Part shown: positions 8,769 to 17,526 of the stretch, piece after piece
Position numbering within the stretch: the stretch's first letter is position 1
Layout: each line of letters starts with the position of its first letter
From: Mucilaginibacter pedocola
Lineage (GTDB): Bacteria > Bacteroidota > Bacteroidia > Sphingobacteriales > Sphingobacteriaceae
Direction of reading: 5' to 3'
Assembly (NCBI RefSeq): GCF_002013915.1
Contig: NZ_MBTF01000002.1
Span: forward strand, 62,001 to 126,000
DNA: 64,000 bases
Notes under the pieces: generated by a model
The model's database searches: none
What the model saw: the letters and a program-made list of their open reading frames with translations, nothing else
Told to the model about the DNA's origin: nothing
Program-made: the position numbers and the translations under genes

Positions 8769-11369
8769 ATGATCACACCTCTTCGCGCGGGCAATAGCCT
8801 GCGCCTGGCCGTTGTAGCGCTTGCCGTTGCCGCAAGTTCGTGCGCTACCAAAAAACAAACAGCCTCTACCGTAACACTTAAAACAACCACCACCCCGGGC
8901 GGAACCACAGCAGCAACAGCTACTGTTGGCCCTGCCGGGAAAAAAGAAGGCATCAAAAAATTTGCCGATTTGGTGGGCAAAGTAAAAGCCGATACCGGTT
9001 TATTCTCAACGTACAAGGTTGATGGTAAATACTATTTTGAAATTCCGGATAGCCTGCTTAACCGAGAAATGCTGGTAGTTACCCGTTTTGTTAAAACCCC
9101 GGTTGGCCTAAAATCGTTCGGCCAGCAATACGGCGGCGAAGAAGTTAACGACCAGGTGTGGAAATGGGAGCGCCACGATAAACAAGTGTTCATCCGCGTG
9201 CCCAGCTACTCGGTACGTGCCGATAGCACCAGCGATATGTACCAATCGGTAAAAAACTCAAACCTTGATGCAGTATTGGCCGCTTTTGATATAAAAGCCT
9301 ATAATAAAGATACTACCGGCGTTTTGGTTGATGTTACCGATATGTATAACGGCGATGTAGCAGCTATCAGCCTGCCTGATAATATCAAGAAAGCGTACAA
9401 AGTTAGTGCAATAGATGCAAGCCGCTCTTACATCGATACCATTAAAAGCTTCCCTATAAATGTGGAAGTGCGTACGTTGAAAACCTTCCGCGCGGGCGAA
9501 TCGCCAACGGATAACACCAACGCAGCGCTTACTTTCGAGCTGAATACCTCGATGCTTTTATTGCCGAAAACGCCAATGAAGGCCCGTTTGATGGATGCAC
9601 GTGTTGGTTTCTTTGGCCAGGCGCAAACAGATTACGGCACCGGTGCGCAAAAATCAGAAGTTACAGCCTACATCCACCGCTGGAAACTGGAGCCTAAAGA
9701 TGAGGCAGCCTATAGCCGCGGCGAACTGGTTGAACCTAAAAAACAAATTGTTTATTACATTGACCCGGCTACGCCAAAAAAATGGGTACCATACCTTATT
9801 GCGGGTGTTAACGACTGGAATAAGGCCTTCGAAGCTGCCGGCTTTAAAAACGCCATTGTAGGCAAAGTTGCCCCTACCGCTAAAGAAGACCCTGAATTTA
9901 GCACCGAAGATGCCCGTTACAGCGTATTACGTTACTTTGCTTCGGATGTACAAAATGCTTACGGCCCGCACATTTCAGACCCTCGCACCGGCGAGATACT
10001 GGAAAGCCACGTTGGCTGGTACCACAACGTAATGAGCCTCCTGCGCAACTGGTACTTTATACAAACCGCAGCGGTAAACCCTAACGTACGTAATGCGCAA
10101 TTTACCGACGAGCAAATGGGCGAGTTGATCCGTTTTGTATCATCGCACGAAATTGGCCACACCCTTGGCTTGCCACACAACTTTGGCAGCAGCTATGCTT
10201 ATAAAGTAGATTCTCTTCGTTCTAAAACATTTACATCTACCCACGGCACGGCGCCATCAATTATGGACTATGCCCGTTTTAACTACATAGCTCAACCAGG
10301 TGATGGCGTTACCCGCTTTTACCCGCAAATTGGCGAATACGACCTTTGGGCCGTAAAATGGGGCTACACCTACTTCCCCGGCAACAAAACCGCCAAACAA
10401 GAAAAAGAAATGCTTGATGTTTGGACAAAAGCAAAAGCCGGCAACCCGCTTTATTACTTTGGCCGCCAGGGAACCTCTATCGATCCGCGCCTGCAAAACG
10501 AAGACTTGGGCGACAATGCCATGAAGGCCAGCACTTACGGTATTGCCAACCTGAAAAGGATATTACCGAACATTGAGAAATGGACTTTCCAAAAGGGCGA
10601 AGATTTTGATGATGTGCAGTCGCTTTACAACGAAGTGATTGGCCAATACAACCGCTACATAGGCCACGTTACCATGAATGTGGGCGGCATGAACGAGAAC
10701 TTCAAAACATATGACCAAACCGGTCCGGTGTATGGCTTCGTTGCTAAAAACCTGCAGCACGATGCGGTAACCTTCCTGAACCAGCAGGTATTTAAAACCC
10801 CTACCTGGTTAATTAACAATGCCGAGCTAAGCAAATTTGATAACGGCGTAGTAATAGGCCGCATTAAAGCAGTACAGGTAAACGCATTGGGCAATTTGCT
10901 CAACCCATCGCGCCTGGCCCGTATGTTTGATAACGAAGCCAAAAGCGGTGCACTTGCTTATAAAGTAAGCGATTTGTTTACCGACCTGCGCCCCGGCATT
11001 TTCCCGGCAGGCAAGCCCGATCAGTTTCAGCGTAACCTGCAACGCGGCTACATCGAGAACCTAAGGTTGTTCCTGAATGTTGATGCCAGCGCCAGTTTCC
11101 CTGGTGCAACCAGCGTGCAACTGGCCAACTATGGGTTAACACCTATCAACATTGCTTTCTCAGATATTAGGCCAATGGTACGCGCCGAACTTACCCGCAT
11201 CAGCAACAGCTTGCCTTCGGGTGGCGATGCGTTAACCAGCGCACATTATGCCGATTTGAAACTGCGTATAAAAGAAGCGCTTTATCCAACCAAACCGGTT
11301 GTAAACGTAGTTAACGGTGCCGTTGGCCGCTTTGCCGAGCCTGAGCAGGAAACAGAAGTTGATTTTTAA
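8769..11369 (+). CDS. Zinc-dependent metalloprotease lipoprotein (DUF5117/DUF5118 type)
   Basis: This is an 866-residue exported protein. The N-terminus carries a signal sequence ending in ASSC, a lipobox with a lipidated Cys near residue 26, followed by a Thr-rich linker. The zinc-binding motif is HEIGHTLGLPH with H460, E461, H464 and H470, the extended HEXXHxxGxxH of metzincins, and SIMDY about 30 residues later is the expected Met-turn. The flanking regions match the large proteins annotated in Bacteroidota as zinc-dependent metalloproteases with DUF5117 and DUF5118. The likely role is extracytoplasmic proteolysis. A clear hairpin terminator follows, so it is probably transcribed alone. 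Cleavage specificity is unknown. Confidence 0.88.
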   Translation: MITPLRAGNSLRLAVVALAVAASSCATKKQTASTVTLKTTTTPGGTTAATATVGPAGKKEGIKKFADLVGKVKADTGLFSTYKVDGKYYFEIPDSLLNREMLVVTRFVKTPVGLKSFGQQYGGEEVNDQVWKWERHDKQVFIRVPSYSVRADSTSDMYQSVKNSNLDAVLAAFDIKAYNKDTTGVLVDVTDMYNGDVAAISLPDNIKKAYKVSAIDASRSYIDTIKSFPINVEVRTLKTFRAGESPTDNTNAALTFELNTSMLLLPKTPMKARLMDARVGFFGQAQTDYGTGAQKSEVTAYIHRWKLEPKDEAAYSRGELVEPKKQIVYYIDPATPKKWVPYLIAGVNDWNKAFEAAGFKNAIVGKVAPTAKEDPEFSTEDARYSVLRYFASDVQNAYGPHISDPRTGEILESHVGWYHNVMSLLRNWYFIQTAAVNPNVRNAQFTDEQMGELIRFVSSHEIGHTLGLPHNFGSSYAYKVDSLRSKTFTSTHGTAPSIMDYARFNYIAQPGDGVTRFYPQIGEYDLWAVKWGYTYFPGNKTAKQEKEMLDVWTKAKAGNPLYYFGRQGTSIDPRLQNEDLGDNAMKASTYGIANLKRILPNIEKWTFQKGEDFDDVQSLYNEVIGQYNRYIGHVTMNVGGMNENFKTYDQTGPVYGFVAKNLQHDAVTFLNQQVFKTPTWLINNAELSKFDNGVVIGRIKAVQVNALGNLLNPSRLARMFDNEAKSGALAYKVSDLFTDLRPGIFPAGKPDQFQRNLQRGYIENLRLFLNVDASASFPGATSVQLANYGLTPINIAFSDIRPMVRAELTRISNSLPSGGDALTSAHYADLKLRIKEALYPTKPVVNVVNGAVGRFAEPEQETEVDF

Positions 11370-11391
11370 TACTATACGATAGTAAATATTT

Positions 11392-11424
11392 AGCCCCTTG
11401 CCATAACGGCGAGGGGCTTTTTTA
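11392..11424 (+). terminator. Rho-independent terminator after the metalloprotease
   Basis: The stem AGCCCCTTGCC (11392-11402) pairs with GGCGAGGGGCT (11408-11418) with one G-T wobble and a five-base loop, followed directly by a T run. It lies 22 bp after the metalloprotease stop. Confidence 0.9.
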
Positions 11425-11448
11425 TGCCCGGGGGCCCAAGGGCTCTGA

Positions 11449-11721
11449 TTATTTTAACTGGCTGATATTTTCGAAAAAAGCCGCCTGCAGATCCAGCAGC
11501 GATTTCACACTCACCTTTTCGCCATACATATCAAAACACAAGAATTTTGTGGTTGATGTATCGTCTCCCTTCGAGCGTTCGAAGAAATTAAACGTTTCGA
11601 AAAAATAATGGTTGGTGGTTACCTTGTTTTTGAAATTGGTTTGTGAGGCATTTAGCCGAAAGCCAATAGCATCCATCCACGTGTGCACCCTCGCGTGCAG
11701 CGACTTTCTAATATTATCCAT
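11449..11721 (-). CDS. Hypothetical 90-residue protein
   Basis: I do not recognise the family. The protein is small and soluble, with no signal peptide or membrane segment. It begins MDNIRKSLHARVHTWMDAIGF and has alternating charged and aromatic residues such as HYFFETFNFFERSKGDD. Codon usage looks like the neighbours, and the gene is convergent with the metalloprotease across a strong terminator, which supports a real gene. The N-terminal helix with repeated basic residues could bind nucleic acid or protein, but nothing specific can be said. Confidence 0.55.
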   Translation of the reverse strand: MDNIRKSLHARVHTWMDAIGFRLNASQTNFKNKVTTNHYFFETFNFFERSKGDDTSTTKFLCFDMYGEKVSVKSLLDLQAAFFENISQLK

Positions 11722-11929
11722 AGGTTAAAGATTTATATTGTTTAACGAAACAGATTAAACAAAAGTTGTGTTTGCTTGCAAACTATTTTAAACAAGCGTT
11801 AACAACTTTAATCTGAGGGCCCTTTTTGAAATTATTTCACATAACGGGAAATTTATTTTCTTTTTTCCACATCAGTTGAAACTTATTAACAAAAGCCCCG
11901 TAGAAATGAGACACAGCAAAAAACTAATT

Positions 11930-12763
11930 ATGAAACTAAGATCTACTCTTTTTGCAATTTCGATTATTTGCCTTTCCCTCGGGGCTTGCAAAAAAACTAT
12001 AACACCAGGCCCCGCCGGTGCTGATGGCGAAACAGGTGCTACAGGGGCAACTGGCGCTACGGGTGCTACAGGCCCTGCCGGGCCACAGGGCCCGCAAGGC
12101 GCAACGGGCGCTACCGGAGCTAATGGGGCCACCGGCGCTACTGGCCCTGCGGGTGCAACAGGCGCTACTGGCGCAACGGGTGCGGCAGGCCCAACAGGTG
12201 CTACGGGCGCCACCGGCGCCACCGGCGCCACCGGCGCTCAAGGCCCACAAGGCCAAACAGGTGCTACGGGCGCAACTGGTGCACAGGGTCCGCAAGGGCA
12301 AACGGGAGCAACCGGTGCTACAGGTGCAACCGGTCCGCAAGGAGCTACCGGCGCTACAGGTGCAACCGGCGCAGCAGGTGCTGATGGCAAGGATGGCAAT
12401 GCCAATGTTGCGAGCGTAATCTTGTCTATCAAGAGCGTGTTCCTTACCGGCTTCACCCAGTTTGATGTTCCTCAAATTACACAGGATGTTGTGGACAAAG
12501 GCCTTGTCTTGATGTTCTTCAGAGTTACCGGCAGCAACAGCGGTTACTTTGCAATGCCTTACGCTGAAGCCGGGCAAACTTTGTCCCTATCATCATATGG
12601 GGTTGGATATGTTAGCGTAAAATCAAACTTCACCGCCAGCGGGCTCGATTTCCGCGTGGTAATTATCCAGGGCACCTCGCTAACTACTTTTAGCGCTGCA
12701 CATCCAAATGTTAACATCAACAATTACAACCAGGTAGCAAGCGCACTGCACCTTACCAACTAA
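11930..12763 (+). CDS. Collagen-like triple-helical repeat lipoprotein
   Basis: The product, 277 residues from the ATG at 11930, has a signal peptide and lipobox ([10 protein letters not shown]), so it should be a lipoprotein. It then has about 44 uninterrupted Gly-X-Y triplets (DNA 12008-12403), mostly GAT with some GPQ, GPA and GQT, as in bacterial collagen-like proteins. The C-terminal domain of about 110 residues begins near [11 protein letters not shown] and shows alternating hydrophobic strands, perhaps the trimerisation or head domain. Upstream in-frame ATGs at 11876 and 11906 would only add residues ahead of the signal peptide. Bacterial collagens form rod-like surface stalks; the function here is inferred as surface display. 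A strong terminator follows. Confidence 0.85.
   Translation: MKLRSTLFAISIICLSLGACKKTITPGPAGADGETGATGATGATGATGPAGPQGPQGATGATGANGATGATGPAGATGATGATGAAGPTGATGATGATGATGAQGPQGQTGATGATGAQGPQGQTGATGATGATGPQGATGATGATGAAGADGKDGNANVASVILSIKSVFLTGFTQFDVPQITQDVVDKGLVLMFFRVTGSNSGYFAMPYAEAGQTLSLSSYGVGYVSVKSNFTASGLDFRVVIIQGTSLTTFSAAHPNVNINNYNQVASALHLTN
12008..12403 (+). repeat. In-frame Gly-X-Y repeat tract in the collagen-like gene
   Basis: A nine-base coding repeat, mainly GGN-GCN-ACN, runs for about 44 units without interruption. Several adjacent units are identical or nearly so, for example the GGCGCCACC run near 12207-12236, so slippage or recombination could change the stalk length. Long open frames on both strands in this stretch are artefacts of the repeat. 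Confidence 0.85.
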
Positions 12764-12808
12764 ATACAACGCTGTATAAATTTATATACATCATTAATAC
12801 CCCCACAG

Positions 12809-12832
12809 GCCCCGCAATGCGGGGCTTTTTTA
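12809..12832 (+). terminator. Terminator after the collagen-like gene
   Basis: A perfect stem GCCCCGC (12809-12815) / GCGGGGC (12819-12825) with a 3-base loop is followed by six Ts. It lies 45 bp after the stop codon. Confidence 0.9.
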
Positions 12833-12976
12833 TTGCATCTGTAACAATCATATTAATCAGCCGCCATAATATGTAACAATGCTATGATTAATAAATATTT
12901 AAAAACTATTAAGTGAACATTTGCACAATATATGTGTACAAGTACCATATTAACACCATGTACGCCTTTAATAGTT

Positions 12977-15943
12977 ATGAAATACATATTTTTACTTTTT
13001 GCCTTCCTAAGCTTTACTGCGCTGTCATCAAAGGCGCAGGCTCCCCGCCCCGTAAGCGGGACGATCATCGATTCTACCAAACTAACACTGCCCGGCAGTA
13101 ATGTTAAAATATCGTCGGAACTGGGCGATAGCCTGGCATCTACTACCGATGCCAATGGTAAGTTTACCTTCCCTGCGGTTAAGGGTACCAAAATTAATTT
13201 AACCATTACCTCAATAGGTTACCAGGGCGTTATTAAACACTATACTATCCCTAACGATGGGAAGGCGGTTGTGATAGACCCCATCATCCTGAAATCGGAA
13301 ACGCGCCAATTGGGAGTAGTTACCATTGTTGGCGTAAATCCCGTGGTTTTGAAAGAAGATACTGTGCAATACAGTGTATCGGCCTATAAAGTACGCGAGA
13401 ATGCCCCGATAGAGGATGTGCTGAAAAAAATACCAAGCCTCGACGTTGCTAAAGACGGTACCGTAACGGCGCAGGGTAAACAGGTAACCAAGGTGCGTGT
13501 AAACGGTAAAGACTTCTTTGGTGGCGATGTATTAAGCGCCACCCGTAACTTGCCGGCAGATGTGATAGAGAGCGTACAGATAGTAGATGATTACGGCGAC
13601 CAGGCCAACCTGAGCGGTGTGCGTACGGGTGAGCCAACCAAGGTGCTTAACTTCACCATCCGTAAAGACAAAAACTACGGCTACTTTGGCCAGGCAACAG
13701 CCGGCGAAGGCACGGATGCGCTGCCTAAAAACCCCGGGGTAACAAATGATAACCGTTACCTTGGCCTGTTAAACTTTTTCAAGTTTAAAGGTGATCAGCA
13801 AATATCCGTTTTGGGTAGCATCAACAACACTAACGTTAATACATTTAGCTTCGGCACACCAACCGGCGGCGCAGCAGGTGGTGGTGGTTTTGGCGGCGGC
13901 GGTGGTGGCGGCGGCCGTGGGAATGCGCTTAGGGGTGGTAGTTCCGGTTCTACTACCAATGCCGAAGGTATTACAAATGCCCGTTCTATTGGTTTAAACT
14001 TCAGGGACCAATGGGGTAAAACGCTATCGGTTTATGGTAGCTATAGTTTTAATGATAATACCGTTTATAAAAACTCCAACATTATACAAAACAACTTTTT
14101 TGCGCCCCCAAGTACAAGTACGCAACAAAGCCAGGAAACCAGCAACCCGGTAAACCATCGCTTTACTTTTAACGCCGAATGGAAACCCGATACCATCAAT
14201 TATTTAAAGATCACGCCAACCTTCTCGTACTCCGGTAGTGATGTAATCAGCGTTGATGATGTAACCTCTACCCGTAATGGTGTTACAAATTTAGCTTACA
14301 CCTCAAATTCTATCAGCCGTTCGTCGGCTCCAAATTATGGCATCACAGGTTTGTACAACCACCGTTTCAACGCAAGAGGCCGTAACTTGAGCATCCAGTT
14401 CAACGGCTCATCAAACAAAAGCAACTCGTACGATAATCCCGTTTACAACTACACTACCGGCGTAGGTAACGCTCCGGCAAACCAGGTAATTTATACTGAT
14501 AGCCGCGTAAACACTATAGGAGGGAACATATCGTACCAGGAGCCTGTTAGTAAACATGGTTTTTTAGAGGCTAATTATGCTTATAGCCATTCGTCAACCA
14601 CCAGCGACAAAGAGACTGATACGCTTTATACACAAGCCCCTGATCCGGATAGATACCACAGGTACGACCTATTGAGCAACAACTATCGTTACACCTTTAC
14701 AACTAACCGCTTTGGTTTTAATTACCGCTTTGTGCAAACCAAATACAACTATGTGATTGGTATTGGCGCACAACCGGCTACTTTAGAGGGTTTTTCGGAC
14801 AGGACAAATGCCGGCACCAAGGTAACTACGTTTAACATTATCCCTGCAGCAAGGTTCGTGTACAATTTCTCGAGGGGGCAATCTTTAAACTTTAACTATA
14901 ACGGTAACAGCAACCAGCCTGCATTTAACCAACTGCAGCCTGTTATAGATTTCTCGAACGCATTATACCCGGTGCAGGGTAATGCCGACCTGAAACCGGA
15001 GTTTGCTCACAATATTCAGTTCCGTTACAATAAATTCAGCTTCCAAAGCGGCGACCTGTTCTTTACCAACATCGGCTTCACTAAAACCGAAAATAAGATC
15101 GTATCAAAAACAACTACCTACCCAAGCAGTTTTTCGGCAGCGGCATTGGCAGCAAACCCAACATTGCAAAAATTGGTTAACACAAACCTAACACAATACC
15201 TAAACACCGATGGCTACTACCAGGTGAACGGCGGCTTTGTATTCTCTAAACCATGGAAAGAACGTAAATACACGCTAACTTTTGATAGCCAGATTGCTTA
15301 TACCAACAATATTGGTTTCTCAGATTCGGTAGACGTAAACAACGTGGAATCGCCTTTGCAGAAAAACATCGCTAAAACCTTTACGCTTGCACCACGTACG
15401 CGTTTCAGGGTAAACATAACCGACGTAATAGATGCAGAAACATCTGCCCGTTACAGCATCAACAAAACCAGCAACTCCTTAACCGGTCCGCTATACAGCG
15501 CCAATACGAACATCCGCACCTGGGACCTTGCGGTTAGCGGTAAAAACTATTTCTGGAAAGACTGGACCCTCAGCTACGATTATACCAAAACATTAAACTA
15601 CGGTTACGCCAGCGCACTTAATGTTAAAAACCCTAATATTTTTAACGCTTATGTAGAGCGCCGCTTCTTGAAAGACCACCGCGGTACCCTTCGTTTAGCG
15701 GCATATGATATTTTCAACGAGAACACCGGCTTTTCTACAACAACTGTTGGTAGTATACAAACACAAACAAACGTAAATAAACTTGGCCGTTACTTCTTGC
15801 TATCGTTCACCTTAAGGCTGCAAAAATTCTCGGGCAAAGCCCCAGCACAGGAACGCGGTTTCCGTGGCGGTGATGGCCCGGGCGGCGGCGGCAGGCCGGG
15901 TGGCGGCCCTGGCCCCGGTGGACCAGGCGGAGGCCCAATGTAA
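12977..15943 (+). CDS. TonB-dependent-type outer-membrane beta-barrel protein with CarboxypepD_reg N-terminus
   Basis: The protein has 988 residues from the ATG at 12977 (MKYIFLLFAFLSFTALSSKAQA, signal peptide). Residues about 25-110 form a CarboxypepD_reg-like domain (VSGTIIDSTKLTLPGSNV), followed by a plug-like domain (YKVRENAPIEDVLKKIPSLDV, VRVNGKDFFGGD) and a long C-terminal beta-barrel rich in aromatic strands, matching the outer-membrane beta-barrel family of Bacteroidota (PF14905 type). Two Gly-rich stretches stand out: around residues 296-325, and the last 30 residues, rich in Gly/Pro/Arg. No SusD partner is adjacent, so it is not a typical polysaccharide-locus SusC. The ligand is unknown. 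An upstream in-frame ATG at 12932 would give no signal-peptide context. Confidence 0.85.
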   Translation: MKYIFLLFAFLSFTALSSKAQAPRPVSGTIIDSTKLTLPGSNVKISSELGDSLASTTDANGKFTFPAVKGTKINLTITSIGYQGVIKHYTIPNDGKAVVIDPIILKSETRQLGVVTIVGVNPVVLKEDTVQYSVSAYKVRENAPIEDVLKKIPSLDVAKDGTVTAQGKQVTKVRVNGKDFFGGDVLSATRNLPADVIESVQIVDDYGDQANLSGVRTGEPTKVLNFTIRKDKNYGYFGQATAGEGTDALPKNPGVTNDNRYLGLLNFFKFKGDQQISVLGSINNTNVNTFSFGTPTGGAAGGGGFGGGGGGGGRGNALRGGSSGSTTNAEGITNARSIGLNFRDQWGKTLSVYGSYSFNDNTVYKNSNIIQNNFFAPPSTSTQQSQETSNPVNHRFTFNAEWKPDTINYLKITPTFSYSGSDVISVDDVTSTRNGVTNLAYTSNSISRSSAPNYGITGLYNHRFNARGRNLSIQFNGSSNKSNSYDNPVYNYTTGVGNAPANQVIYTDSRVNTIGGNISYQEPVSKHGFLEANYAYSHSSTTSDKETDTLYTQAPDPDRYHRYDLLSNNYRYTFTTNRFGFNYRFVQTKYNYVIGIGAQPATLEGFSDRTNAGTKVTTFNIIPAARFVYNFSRGQSLNFNYNGNSNQPAFNQLQPVIDFSNALYPVQGNADLKPEFAHNIQFRYNKFSFQSGDLFFTNIGFTKTENKIVSKTTTYPSSFSAAALAANPTLQKLVNTNLTQYLNTDGYYQVNGGFVFSKPWKERKYTLTFDSQIAYTNNIGFSDSVDVNNVESPLQKNIAKTFTLAPRTRFRVNITDVIDAETSARYSINKTSNSLTGPLYSANTNIRTWDLAVSGKNYFWKDWTLSYDYTKTLNYGYASALNVKNPNIFNAYVERRFLKDHRGTLRLAAYDIFNENTGFSTTTVGSIQTQTNVNKLGRYFLLSFTLRLQKFSGKAPAQERGFRGGDGPGGGGRPGGGPGPGGPGGGPM

Positions 15944-15950
15944 TAAGGCA

Positions 15951-15998
15951 TATAAACAACAAAGCCACTCGTTTATGCGGGTGGCTTTGTTGTTTATA
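15951..15998. terminator. Bidirectional terminator between the barrel gene and the receiver gene
   Basis: A perfect 18-bp inverted repeat, TATAAACAACAAAGCCAC (15951-15968) and GTGGCTTTGTTGTTTATA (15981-15998), separates two convergent genes and is flanked by A/T-rich sequence on both sides. Confidence 0.85.
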
Positions 15999-16009
15999 GA
16001 ATAATTTTT

Positions 16010-16384
16010 TTAGTGGCTTACCAATACGTTGTTGATCACACGCTCCAACTCATCCAAATCGAAAGGTTTAGCTAAGTACGTTTCGGCACCGGCATGCCCG
16101 GCAAGTAGCTGGATATCACTATTGGCAGAAAAATATACCACCGGTATATCTTTTAAGCCGTCGGTTTTCTTAAGGGTTTGGGTGGCCACAATGCCGCCGG
16201 CATCGGGTATCCAGTTGTCCATAAGTATCACATCGGGCATAATACCCGATACCTTTTCGGCAATATTATTACAATCGGTATAGGTGCTAACCTCCCAGCC
16301 TTGCTCTTCTAAAATATAGCTGCAAATAGACAAGATATCCTCGTCGTCATCGAAAATGATAATCTTTTTAGACTGTTTGTTCAT
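16010..16384 (-). CDS. Stand-alone response regulator receiver (CheY-like)
   Basis: The protein has 124 residues, only a receiver domain. The acidic pocket is D13/D14, the phospho-acceptor is D56 in VILMDNWIPD, and the conserved switch Lys lies in TYLAKPFD. There is no output domain. The start at the ATG at 16384 gives the usual beta-1 strand (KKIIIFDDDEDIL); a further upstream in-frame start would only add an atypical hydrophobic leader. Single receivers in Bacteroidota often serve hybrid kinases or phosphorelays. No kinase is nearby, so the partner is unknown. Confidence 0.88.
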   Translation of the reverse strand: MNKQSKKIIIFDDDEDILSICSYILEEQGWEVSTYTDCNNIAEKVSGIMPDVILMDNWIPDAGGIVATQTLKKTDGLKDIPVVYFSANSDIQLLAGHAGAETYLAKPFDLDELERVINNVLVSH

Positions 16385-16491
16385 CGGGGGTAGTAGGAGT
16401 GTGAAGCTATTAATATCTTTTAATAAAAGCAAATATTTTAATTACAACCAAAATGGCCGTAATTCAAAGTCAACGCCTTAACTACACCCAT

Positions 16492-17526
16492 TTACCCGAA
16501 TTGTTTGTGCAGTATCAACTTAAATTTTTTTCCAAGCGGGGCTTCTATATAAGTGGTTATTAACCATGCTAAAAAGATGGCTCCGGGCACGCCGGCACCT
16601 AACACCGCTAACCAAAAAGGAGTGTTATGCTTAGTAAGTACGCCAATAATCCCCACAAAAATATAGGAGTGGATGAGATACAATGCAAAGGATATCCGCC
16701 CGAGGAAGAGCAGTGGTTTAATTGCTATAGGCTGCAGCCAATTATTGATAAATAGCACAAATACCCCGAAATATAAACACAGCATACGGGTGTACTGCAT
16801 CCACATAATATGCTCGTGCGCCGGCCCCGCAAACGGGAAAATAAACAGCTTTACAACTAAGCAAAACAGCAGCGCAGTATAGCCGCTGATTGTGTTTATG
16901 GTTTTATTAGCAAGCTTGTAGAAAATGATGCCCGCAAAAAACAATGGAAAGTGGTTTAGAAGCGGAAAATACTTTGGCGATGTTTGCCACGTCCAATGTT
17001 GTATTATGAAGCTGCCATTTATTAAAATGAACAGGTTGGCTAAAATGCCGATGGTAACAATGTGTTTTAATAATTTAGTGGAGTAAAGAATGAGGATAAC
17101 GATGTAAAAAAGCATCTCCACAATCATGGTCCAATAGGGGATATCCAAGTCTTTTACCCCTAAATAATATTGAAACATAGTCATGTTGGCGAGGTATTCC
17201 CAAATGCCTGCATGGCTATCGTGCGCGGCACCAAAATTTACCAGCCGCAGCAAAACCATTACACCGAAGGTGATAGATACACAGGCCCAGTAAGTGGGAT
17301 AAAGCCGGGCAACACGATTGATCACAAAATCTGTACCGTTAGATACTTTGTTGATGCTCATGAATATCACAAAGCCGCTGATGATAAAAAACAGGTCGAC
17401 ACCTGTTACACCGAGGTTAAAACCCCACCACTGGTTTTGGCCCAAAGTGAAGTGATAGAGCATCACAAATGTGGCGGCAAGCCCGCGCAGGGCGTCCAAT
17501 TCGTGGTAGCGCTTGTGCTTTTGCAT
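16492..17526 (-). CDS. Acyltransferase 3 family membrane protein (OafA/YrhL-like)
   Basis: The 344-residue protein has about ten membrane segments. It opens with HELDALRGLAATFVMLYHF, the family signature with the essential His in the first helix, and continues with GVDLFFIISGFVIF. Such enzymes O-acetylate or succinylate surface polysaccharides, lipids or antibiotics; the substrate cannot be read here. Its ATG at 17526 overlaps by one base the stop of the upstream comM-like gene (TGATG), so translation is probably coupled, although no functional link is obvious. A second acyltransferase of the same family lies at 20653-21681. Confidence 0.88.
   Translation of the reverse strand: MQKHKRYHELDALRGLAATFVMLYHFTLGQNQWWGFNLGVTGVDLFFIISGFVIFMSINKVSNGTDFVINRVARLYPTYWACVSITFGVMVLLRLVNFGAAHDSHAGIWEYLANMTMFQYYLGVKDLDIPYWTMIVEMLFYIVILILYSTKLLKHIVTIGILANLFILINGSFIIQHWTWQTSPKYFPLLNHFPLFFAGIIFYKLANKTINTISGYTALLFCLVVKLFIFPFAGPAHEHIMWMQYTRMLCLYFGVFVLFINNWLQPIAIKPLLFLGRISFALYLIHSYIFVGIIGVLTKHNTPFWLAVLGAGVPGAIFLAWLITTYIEAPLGKKFKLILHKQFG

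Noticed and set aside
12008..12403. Possible CRISPR-like or satellite repeat
   Set aside because: The units are 9 bp, in frame and code for Gly-X-Y; there are no spacers and no cas genes.
11872..12577. Long open frames on the minus strand and in other plus frames across the collagen tract, rich in Ala-Pro-Val or Cys-Ala-Gly
   Set aside because: They are shadows of the nine-base Gly-X-Y repeat, have no start context or signal, and overlap a well-supported lipoprotein gene.
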